Of a DNA stretch of 64,000 nucleotides, positions 57,691 through 64,000 are shown one piece after another. Where the stretch lies: the NCBI RefSeq assembly GCF_034259425.1, contig NZ_JAXIVU010000014.1:3499-67498 (forward strand), written 5' to 3'. The stretch is from Denitrificimonas halotolerans. Its GTDB lineage: Bacteria > Pseudomonadota > Gammaproteobacteria > Pseudomonadales > Pseudomonadaceae. How positions within the stretch are numbered: the stretch's first letter is position 1; every line of letters begins with the position of its first letter. A program made the position numbers and the translations under genes. The notes under the pieces were generated by a model. That model was not told the origin of the DNA and did no database searches. It worked only from the letters and a program-made list of their open reading frames with translations.

Positions 57691-58113
57691 TCAAGGCTTG
57701 AGAACGGCTAGCAAGACAATAGCAATTAAAAATAAAACCGGTAGTTCATTAAACCAACGGTAAAATACATGGCTTTTTTGGTTAGCGCCTTGAGCGAATT
57801 TCTTATAAATAGCGCCTAGGGAAAAGTGGTAGGTAATTAACAAGGCCAGTAAGGCCAGCTTGATATGCATCCAGCTCATCTTGAGGAGTACAGGATTCAT
57901 ATATAACATACAGATACCAAGTACTAGAGTCGCGATCAGAGATGGATGCATAATACCTCTATAGAGTTTGCGTTCCATGACAGTAAAGCGTTCTTGGCTG
58001 ACGCTGTCTGTGCTCATCGCGTGATAAACAAATAAGCGTGGCAAGTAAAATAAACCCGCAAACCAGCAGACCACTGCGATAATATGGAATGCTTTGATCC
58101 ATAAATAAGTCAT
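57691..58113 (-). CDS. hemJ: Protoporphyrinogen oxidase HemJ
   Basis: A 140-residue membrane protein with four helices. It opens MTYLWIKAFHIIAVVCWFAGLFYLPRLFVY, where the His near residue 10 is a conserved heme ligand, and has YRGIMHPSLIATLVLG near residue 51 and a late LLITYHFSLG. HemJ converts protoporphyrinogen IX to protoporphyrin IX in heme synthesis and replaces HemG/HemY in many proteobacteria. It is divergent from argC with 118 bases between, the same order as in P. aeruginosa. Confidence 0.9.
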   Translation of the reverse strand: MTYLWIKAFHIIAVVCWFAGLFYLPRLFVYHAMSTDSVSQERFTVMERKLYRGIMHPSLIATLVLGICMLYMNPVLLKMSWMHIKLALLALLITYHFSLGAIYKKFAQGANQKSHVFYRWFNELPVLFLIAIVLLAVLKP

Positions 58114-58231
58114 AACTTGCTCCGAGAGTAAAGAGCGCTCATGGTAGTACGTAGGGCGCGGAGTGTCATCTGCTGAGCGCAGGTTGTGTTATCAGAATAT
58201 TATATTTTACTTAAGCTAAGAAGGTGCATGC

Positions 58232-59266
58232 ATGATTAAAGTGGCAATTGTCGGTGGTACAGGTTACACAGGTGTTGAGTTGTTACGCCTGCTGGCTTTG
58301 CATCCACATGCACGGGTTGAGGTCATTACCTCGCGCTCTGAAGAAGGTGTGCGGGTAGCTGACATGTACCCTAATCTGCGCGAACATTACCCGATTTTGA
58401 CCTTTTCTGTGCCAGAAGTGGAAACTTTAACAGCTTGTGATGTCGTATTTTTTGCTACACCCCATGGTGTTGCTCATAGTTTGGCAGATGAGATTTTGCA
58501 AGCTGGCACAAGAGTTATTGATCTTTCTGCAGATTTTCGTTTGGAAGATTCTGAGGAATGGACGCAATGGTATGGTCAGCCGCATGGTGCGCCACATTTA
58601 TTGAGCGAAGCTGTTTATGGTTTGCCTGAAGTCAATCGTGACGTTATCAAAGATGCTCGCTTGGTTGCAGTGCCTGGCTGTTATCCGACGGCTGTACAAT
58701 TGGCTTTATTGCCTTTAGTGGAGCAAGGCTTAGCTGATCCAAAGCAGATCATTGCTAGCTGTGCTTCCGGTGTAAGTGGTGCAGGTCGTGGAACGAAATT
58801 AGGCTCATTATTTTGTGAAGCAGGCGAAAATATGGTGGCTTATGGTGTCAATGGACATCGTCATTTGCCTGAAATCAAACAAGGCCTACGCCGCGTTGCC
58901 GGTAAATCAGTAAATTTAACTTTTGTGCCTCATTTAGTACCAATGATTCGTGGTATTCATGCGACTACTTATGCGACGGTCACAGATCACAGTGTTGATT
59001 TGCAGGCGTTGTATGAGCAGTATTATCGTGACGAGCCTTTCGTAGATATTTTGCCAGCAGGGGTCTTTCCGCAAACACGTAGCGTGAAGGGTGCCAATAT
59101 GTGTCGTATCGCAGTACAGCGCCCACAGAATGGCGATGTAGTGGTTGTGATGGCTGCTATTGATAATTTAGTTAAAGGAGCCTCGGGTCAAGCTGTGCAG
59201 AATATGAACATTATGTTTGGCTTGGAAGAGAACAGTGGCCTGCAAACGGTCGCGTTAATACCTTAA
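58232..59266 (+). CDS. argC: N-acetyl-gamma-glutamyl-phosphate reductase
   Basis: A 344-residue NADPH-dependent enzyme, third step of arginine synthesis. VAIVGGTGYTGVELLRLL binds the cofactor at residues 4-21. The catalytic Cys is in VAVPGCYPTAVQLA near 150, and SGVSGAGRGTK follows near 180 with a His in FVPHLVPM near 240. Complete by length. AAGAAGG precedes the ATG. erpA follows after 87 bases, as in Pseudomonas. Confidence 0.97.
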   Translation: MIKVAIVGGTGYTGVELLRLLALHPHARVEVITSRSEEGVRVADMYPNLREHYPILTFSVPEVETLTACDVVFFATPHGVAHSLADEILQAGTRVIDLSADFRLEDSEEWTQWYGQPHGAPHLLSEAVYGLPEVNRDVIKDARLVAVPGCYPTAVQLALLPLVEQGLADPKQIIASCASGVSGAGRGTKLGSLFCEAGENMVAYGVNGHRHLPEIKQGLRRVAGKSVNLTFVPHLVPMIRGIHATTYATVTDHSVDLQALYEQYYRDEPFVDILPAGVFPQTRSVKGANMCRIAVQRPQNGDVVVVMAAIDNLVKGASGQAVQNMNIMFGLEENSGLQTVALIP

Positions 59267-59353
59267 GTGCTGTTAATAGTTGACCTCCGTGGTAGGATAA
59301 GCGGATAATATTACTTAATAGTTATTTACAGCGCGATGCTGGGAGAAAGTAAA

Positions 59354-59704
59354 ATGAGTGTTGAATCCTTCGTCCCTGCCGCAATGCAGTTTACTGAAGA
59401 CGCAGCAAAAAAAGTAAGGGCCTTGCTTGAAGAGGAGGGCAATCCACGATTGAATCTACGTGTGTTTATCACAGGTGGTGGATGCTCAGGTTTTGAGTAC
59501 GGTTTTACGTTCGATGAAGAAGTTGCCGAAGATGATACTGTGGTTGAGCGTGAGGGTGTAAACCTGATTGTTGACCCGATGAGTTTTCAGTATTTAGTGG
59601 GTGCGGAAGTGGACTACACCGAAGGCTTAGAAGGTTCACGTTTTATAATTAATAACCCGAATGCAACAACAACTTGTGGTTGCGGGTCATCCTTCTCGAT
59701 TTGA
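59354..59704 (+). CDS. erpA: Iron-sulfur cluster insertion protein ErpA
   Basis: A 116-residue A-type carrier that delivers Fe-S clusters to targets such as IspG. The three cluster cysteines are in GGGCSGFEYGF near residue 42 and TTCGCGSSF near 108-110. ATG 59354 is chosen because GGGAG precedes it and the N-terminus then fits the family; the frame from 59336 is longer but unsupported. It is convergent with anmK, with only 7 bases between the stops. Confidence 0.96.
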   Translation: MSVESFVPAAMQFTEDAAKKVRALLEEEGNPRLNLRVFITGGGCSGFEYGFTFDEEVAEDDTVVEREGVNLIVDPMSFQYLVGAEVDYTEGLEGSRFIINNPNATTTCGCGSSFSI

Positions 59705-59711
59705 AAACTGC

Positions 59712-60800
59712 TTAAGCTGGGTAAATGGCGCCAAGTATGCGTAAGCCTTTGGCGCCAGTCACTGTAGGTCGGTTACTTGGGATGTTCTCTAAGCAGCAAT
59801 GAGCAAGCCAAGCAAACGCCATGGCCTCCATCCAATCCGCTGAGATTCCAATTGAATCGGTACTCGCCACAGTACTTTGTGGTATGAGACGTGTTAAACG
59901 ATTAAGTAAATCTTTATTGTGTGCTCCTCCACCACACACCCAGACTGCTCGAGTATTTTTTTGTGCTAACTGAATAGCATCAGCAATAGTTTGAGCTGTA
60001 AACTCACATAACGTTGCCTGCACATCTTGTGCATCAATGGTCGGGTGTGCACTCAGTATATTGAGCAGCCAAGATAGATTAAAAAGTTCGCGACCTGTGC
60101 TTTTTGGGCCTTGAGTGGCAAAAAACGGCTCTTGCAGCATCTGTTGCAGTAGAGAGTGATGAACAGTACCACCAGCCGCCCAGGTACCTTCTCGGTCATA
60201 TGGCTGTTGTTTTCTATGCTGTATCCAAGCATCCATCAAAACATTACCTGGACCGCAATCAAAGCCATGGGTATGTTGGTTTTCGTTTAATAGGGTGACG
60301 TTGCTGAACCCACCAATATTTAAGACGGCACAAGGCATGGCATGTTGTTTGAATAATGCTTCATGAAATGCAGGGACGAGCGGTGCACCTTGACCGCCTG
60401 CTGCTATATCGCGTTGACGAAAGTCACTCACTACACAAATCCCTGTGAGCTCTGCTAGTAGAGCAGGGTTGCCGATTTGTACTGTGTAATGTTGTTGTGG
60501 TTCATGACGAATGGTTTGTCCGTGACTGCCAATTGCTCGAACTTTTGATGCAGGTGTTTGGGTTTTAGCTAGAAGTTGAGTGACACCATGGGCGGCCAAT
60601 TGAGCCCATTGGCGTTCAGCAATAGCGGCTCGATGGATTTCATCGGTGCCGCTAGTGCATAAATCAAGTAGGCTTTTTTTTAAATCTGCCGGCATGGGCA
60701 GGTAATGACTGGCTATGAGTGAGTATTGTGGATCGATATCAATAAGGCTGATATCGATCCCGTCGAGACTGGTGCCCGACATAATACCGATGTAGAGCAT
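59712..60800 (-). CDS. anmK: Anhydro-N-acetylmuramic acid kinase
   Basis: A 362-residue kinase that opens and phosphorylates 1,6-anhydroMurNAc from peptidoglycan turnover. GIMSGTSLDGIDISL near residue 5-19 binds ATP phosphates, FDCGPGNVLMDAW near 175 carries the catalytic Asp region, and CGGGAHNKDLLNRL is near 295. It follows the M23 peptidase gene by 2 bases, so cleavage and recycling of murein are co-expressed. Together with amgK-murU in this window it shows an active recycling pathway. Confidence 0.95.
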   Translation of the reverse strand: MLYIGIMSGTSLDGIDISLIDIDPQYSLIASHYLPMPADLKKSLLDLCTSGTDEIHRAAIAERQWAQLAAHGVTQLLAKTQTPASKVRAIGSHGQTIRHEPQQHYTVQIGNPALLAELTGICVVSDFRQRDIAAGGQGAPLVPAFHEALFKQHAMPCAVLNIGGFSNVTLLNENQHTHGFDCGPGNVLMDAWIQHRKQQPYDREGTWAAGGTVHHSLLQQMLQEPFFATQGPKSTGRELFNLSWLLNILSAHPTIDAQDVQATLCEFTAQTIADAIQLAQKNTRAVWVCGGGAHNKDLLNRLTRLIPQSTVASTDSIGISADWMEAMAFAWLAHCCLENIPSNRPTVTGAKGLRILGAIYPA

Positions 60801-60802
60801 GT

Positions 60803-62191
60803 TTATTGCTTGTTCATAGCAACTTGGATGTTTTGTTGTCCATCCAGTTTTGCGAGTAAAGGTTTGCTGTATTGCGCAAAGCGTTGTCTTTCCGATGCAG
60901 GAATCGGGTCTGCAGTTGGTAGTTTTTGACTTAATGGGTCAACATGCACACCGTTAACTTGAAATTCATAGTGTAAGTGAGGGCCTGTGGATAAGCCGGT
61001 TGTGCCAATGTAACCAATAATTTGACCTTGTTTGACATTGCTACCTGCTCTTATGCCTTTGGCAAAACCTTGCATATGAGCGTAAAGAGTTTGGTAATGC
61101 TTGCCGTGCTTAATGACGACAGTATTGCCATAGCCACCTTTGCGGCCAGCTAAAGATACACGACCATCGCCTGTTGCTTTAATAGGCGTTCCGCGGGGAG
61201 CAGCATAATCAACGCCTTTATGTGCGCGGATTTTATTTAAAATTGGATGCTTACGGCCGTTGGAGAAGCGTGAGCTGATACGAGCATACTCAACCGGCGT
61301 ACGAATAAAGGCTTTGCGTAGACTTGAGCCGTCTGCTGCATAGTAGTTGGTATTACCCTTTTTATCGGTGTAACGAACAGCAGTATATGTTTTTCCGCGA
61401 TTGGTAAAGCGTGCGGATAGGATGTTACCAGCGCCTACAGTTTGACCTTTAAAGGTTTTTGCTTCATATACGACTTCGAACGTGTCTCCTGAGCGTATAT
61501 CTTTTGCAAAGTCGATATCGTATTCGAAAATTTTCGATAGGCTAATGGCTAAAGAGCGGGGCAGTCCAGCTTTGTTAGTAGCGCCAAATAACGATCCTTT
61601 AATAGTGCCTTTGGCAACTTTTTCGATTGTTTCTGTCGGTGCGATATCTTTGCGAAAAGAGAAGTCGTTACCCTGCTTTTCTAAGAAGATCGTTTCTAAC
61701 ACATTTACTTTGCTGCTCAGTGTTTTTAGTGACTGGTCATCGTCAAACTCAAAAGTCAGTTCTTGGCCTTCTTTGATACGAGTAAAAAGCTGGGCTTCTT
61801 TGTTTTTGGCTAAGATGCTGTGTAGCAGGCTATTGCCTAAACCAACGTCAGAAAAAATAGTTGATAAAGTATCGCCTTTTTTTACTGTAACAGTGCGTTT
61901 GAATTTGAAAACAGATGCGTCTAGTTCTTGTGCGAGTTTTTCAAATTCAGCATGATCGGTCAGTTCTAAAGCTGCTGTTTCTGATTGTGGTGTTTCTAGT
62001 AAAGAGAAGTCAGCTGTGACTTGTTCAGGTGATTGTTCTTCTAACTCAATATTGATGAAAGTTTTTTTAGCTTCCACTTCGCGAGATGGGTATACGAGCA
62101 AAGTTAAGCAGAGTAAGGCAGCAATTCCGCTTGCGGCAAACAGGTGGCGTTTGGGGTAGCTCTGTTTTGTCGGAGTGATGTTTGTTGGCAT
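60803..62191 (-). CDS. M23 family murein endopeptidase with LysM/OapA-like domain
   Basis: A 462-residue envelope protein related to MepM/YebA. An N-terminal membrane anchor (HLFAASGIAALLCLTLLVYPS, near 16-36) is followed by an OapA/LysM-like segment (VKKGDTLSTIFSDVGLG, near 103). The C-terminal lysostaphin-type peptidase has the zinc motif HKGVDYAAPRGTPI (near 325) and HLHYEFQVNG (near 405), both intact. It cuts peptide cross-links in peptidoglycan. ATG 62191 is preferred to a TTG at 62245 because it matches the Pseudomonas homologue start. Divergent from tyrS by 252 bases; operon with anmK. Confidence 0.93.
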   Translation of the reverse strand: MPTNITPTKQSYPKRHLFAASGIAALLCLTLLVYPSREVEAKKTFINIELEEQSPEQVTADFSLLETPQSETAALELTDHAEFEKLAQELDASVFKFKRTVTVKKGDTLSTIFSDVGLGNSLLHSILAKNKEAQLFTRIKEGQELTFEFDDDQSLKTLSSKVNVLETIFLEKQGNDFSFRKDIAPTETIEKVAKGTIKGSLFGATNKAGLPRSLAISLSKIFEYDIDFAKDIRSGDTFEVVYEAKTFKGQTVGAGNILSARFTNRGKTYTAVRYTDKKGNTNYYAADGSSLRKAFIRTPVEYARISSRFSNGRKHPILNKIRAHKGVDYAAPRGTPIKATGDGRVSLAGRKGGYGNTVVIKHGKHYQTLYAHMQGFAKGIRAGSNVKQGQIIGYIGTTGLSTGPHLHYEFQVNGVHVDPLSQKLPTADPIPASERQRFAQYSKPLLAKLDGQQNIQVAMNKQ

Positions 62192-62443
62192 AGTCTTTGT
62201 GGTCTGCTGTGCGATTGGTGAGCGAACGATAAATAATAAGTGCAAAGATGGGTAAAGTATAAGTAAAAAACCTATACTGCAAGCCCATTCGTCTTGCAGT
62301 CAGGGTTGTATCTAATTTTTATTACATTATTGCATAGAATTAGGTGTTAATGCTTGCGTTGTTCTGACGCATTCATTTGTTTTTAGTTCCTTATCTAGTA
62401 TTCTTATTGGTTATCTTTCTTATAAAATTATGGTGTTCTAGGC

Positions 62444-63643
62444 ATGAAAACCGTTGAAGAGCAGTTGGCTATTATTAAACGAGGTACTGACAGCGTTATT
62501 ATTGAGCAGGAGTTAATAGAGAAGCTGAAGCGCAATCAGCCGTTGCGCATTAAAGCAGGCTTTGATCCAACGGCTCCGGATCTGCACCTAGGTCATGCCG
62601 TTTTATTGAATAAATTACGCATGCTGCAAGATTTAGGGCATCGAGTGGTGTTCTTGATTGGTGACTTTACGGGGATGATCGGTGATCCGAGTGGTAAAAG
62701 CGTAACGCGTCCACCACTTACCCGTGAGCAAGTGTTGGCGAATGCGGAAACTTATAAGCAGCAAGTATTTAAAATTCTAGATGAAGAAAAAACCGAGGTT
62801 GTATTTAATTCCTCTTGGTTAGAGAAGCTTAATCCTGCTGATTTTATCCGCCTAGCATCACAGTACACAGTAGCAAGGATGCTGGAGCGCGAAGATTTCC
62901 ATAATCGCTATTCTAATAATCAGCCAATTGCAATTCATGAGTTCTTATACCCTTTGATTCAAGGGTATGATTCTGTTGCGTTGCGTGCTGATATAGAAGC
63001 TGGTGGAACTGACCAAACATTTAATCTTTTGATGGGGCGTGAGTTGCAGCGCTCTTATGGTCAGGAGCCGCAATGCGTTATTACGATGCCTCTCCTAGAG
63101 GGTTTAGATGGTGTTAAGAAGATGTCTAAGTCCTTGGGTAACTATGTAGGGATTCAAGAGGCGCCAGGTGTTATGTACAACAAGCTGTTGTCAATGCCTG
63201 ATGAGCTGATTTGGCGCTACTATGATTTACTGAGTTTTAGAAGCCTAGAAGAAATTGAGCAGCTGAAAGAGAGTGTTGCTCAAGGTGCTAACCCTCGAGA
63301 TATTAAAATTGAGTTGGCGCGAGAGCTTATTGCTCGATTTCATGGTGAAGAGGCTGCTGCTAACGCTCATAAGTCTGCTGGTAATCGTATGCAGGACGGT
63401 GAGCTGCCAGAAGATTTGCCAGAGGTTGAATTGATGGCAGTGGAAGATATGCCGATTGCAGCAGTATTGAATCAGGCGGGTTTGGTGAAGAATGCGGCGA
63501 GCGCTCGTGATATGTTAGGTAAAGGCAGTGTTAAGGTTGATGGTGAGGTGGTTGATCGTGACTTTGTCTTTAAGTTGGGGGCTGTGCATGTCTGTCAGGC
63601 CGGTAAGAGAAGTTTTGCTAAAGTTACTTTAACGGCAGAGTGA
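62444..63643 (+). CDS. tyrS: Tyrosyl-tRNA synthetase (TyrZ-like/long type)
   Basis: A 399-residue class I synthetase. The HIGH-type motif is PDLHLGHAVLL near residues 42-52, KMSKSLGNYVG is near 227, and a C-terminal S4 RNA-binding domain is near 335-395 (AASARDMLGKGSVKVDGEVV). The overall sequence resembles the TyrS form that in P. aeruginosa precedes an rRNA operon; the same order occurs here. A long AT-rich leader separates it from the M23 gene. No terminator was seen before the rRNA promoters. Confidence 0.96.
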   Translation: MKTVEEQLAIIKRGTDSVIIEQELIEKLKRNQPLRIKAGFDPTAPDLHLGHAVLLNKLRMLQDLGHRVVFLIGDFTGMIGDPSGKSVTRPPLTREQVLANAETYKQQVFKILDEEKTEVVFNSSWLEKLNPADFIRLASQYTVARMLEREDFHNRYSNNQPIAIHEFLYPLIQGYDSVALRADIEAGGTDQTFNLLMGRELQRSYGQEPQCVITMPLLEGLDGVKKMSKSLGNYVGIQEAPGVMYNKLLSMPDELIWRYYDLLSFRSLEEIEQLKESVAQGANPRDIKIELARELIARFHGEEAAANAHKSAGNRMQDGELPEDLPEVELMAVEDMPIAAVLNQAGLVKNAASARDMLGKGSVKVDGEVVDRDFVFKLGAVHVCQAGKRSFAKVTLTAE

Positions 63644-63773
63644 TTGAGTGCTTTGAATTAGCGCTTGTGTTGTTTGTAATAAATCTATAATATAGATTTT
63701 CTTGATTGGCGAGATAGTTGCAAATCAAGCGCTAAGCAAGGTTTTAGAAAATTATGGAAATTTGAAATAATGC

Positions 63774-63801
63774 TTGACGACGCGTAGTTCTAGTGTAGAA
63801 T
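63774..63801 (+). promoter_or_regulatory. rRNA operon promoter P1
   Basis: TTGACG at 63774-63779 and TAGAAT at 63796-63801 are separated by 16 bases. An AT-rich stretch (about 63740-63770) before the -35 may be an UP element, and GCGGCCTGCC follows the -10. This matches sigma-70 rRNA promoters. Confidence 0.8.
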
Positions 63802-63883
63802 GAGCGGCCTGCCAAAGAGGCTTAAATACCTCTGTGGCATCAATCAAGGGTTGAGCGGAAGTTAAGTTTCCTGAAAATAAACC

Positions 63884-63911
63884 TTGACAGATTAAATGGT
63901 GAGTGTAGAAT
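63884..63911 (+). promoter_or_regulatory. rRNA operon promoter P2
   Basis: TTGACA at 63884-63889 and TAGAAT at 63906-63911 are separated by 16 bases, 110 bases after P1. The same -10 with a nearly identical spacer end (GTGTAGAAT) supports a tandem rRNA promoter pair. Confidence 0.85.
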
Positions 63912-63947
63912 ACGCCACCTCGCTGAAGCAGGTAGCTTCAACGAAAC

Positions 63948-63963
63948 GTTCTTTAACAATTTG
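63948..63963 (+). promoter_or_regulatory. boxA-like antitermination site in the rRNA leader
   Basis: GTTCTTTAACAATTTG agrees with the Nus-factor boxA core found in rRNA leaders of gammaproteobacteria. Bases to the window end, including CAATTCGTGTGGGTGCTTG, resemble Pseudomonas 16S leader sequence. The 16S gene itself begins beyond 64000. Confidence 0.85.
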
Positions 63964-64000
63964 AATCAAGCAATTCGTGTGGGTGCTTGTGTCGATGATT

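Overview
The window comes from a gammaproteobacterium of the Pseudomonas group. Its core genes and local gene orders match those I know from P. aeruginosa: yicC/rph/DUF4870/crc/pyrE, argB-algC-dut-coaBC/radC/rpmB-rpmG, hldE/aldo-keto reductase/FAD oxidoreductase/waaA, holD-rimI-can, pdxA-surA-lptD/amgK-murU-djlA-like, yaeQ-recJ, prfB-lysS-ppc, and hemJ/argC/erpA/anmK/M23/tyrS followed by an rRNA leader. The blocks are joined in a different order than in P. aeruginosa. The core DNA is also visibly less GC-rich than in typical Pseudomonas, so a low-GC relative such as the Thiopseudomonas/Denitrificimonas group is a reasonable inference. No 16S gene is inside the window to settle this.

Positions 1 to about 17,974 are the right-hand part of an integrated genomic island. 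It ends with a DUF4102/tyrosine-type integrase sitting at the 3' end of yicC, a known integration site for mobilisable islands. From left to right the island holds: the end of a type I restriction gene (hsdR) and a YgjP-type metallopeptidase; an IS3-family scar that cuts a flavin disulfide reductase gene; a GC-richer sulfur module on the minus strand (DUF442 sulfurtransferase-like protein, SulP permease, octaheme cytochrome c of the tetrathionate-reductase family, cytochrome b, NifX-like protein, 10-TM membrane protein, persulfide-dioxygenase-like metallo-beta-lactamase protein) with a nearby 1-Cys peroxiredoxin; a remnant resembling the C-terminus of TIGR02646/PtuB-like HNH proteins; and a phage/ICE-like block (RadC-type JAB protein, a cysteine-motif protein like recombination directionality factors, YqaJ exonuclease, DUF932 protein, small zinc-ribbon membrane protein, integrase).

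Positions 17,975 to about 50,180 are core chromosome: RNA processing (yicC, rph), carbon control (crc), pyrimidine, arginine and leucine synthesis (pyrE, argB, leuA), sugar-phosphate and LPS genes (algC, hldE, waaA, lptD), coenzyme A (coaBC), ribosomal proteins, LrgAB, the peptidoglycan recycling pair amgK-murU, and recJ. An unusual point is a KamA-type aminomutase gene preceded by a 540-bp hairpin-rich leader.

Positions 50,181 to 57,635 contain three decayed copies of one IS200/IS605-type TnpB element. One is a tnpB with an internal deletion that touches the recJ stop codon. One is a C-terminal fragment after lysS. One is a bare right end after ppc. They surround prfB (with its +1 programmed frameshift intact), lysS and ppc. 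The window closes with hemJ, argC, erpA, anmK, an M23 peptidase and tyrS, then two tandem rRNA-type promoters and a boxA-like antiterminator. An rRNA operon therefore starts just beyond the right edge.
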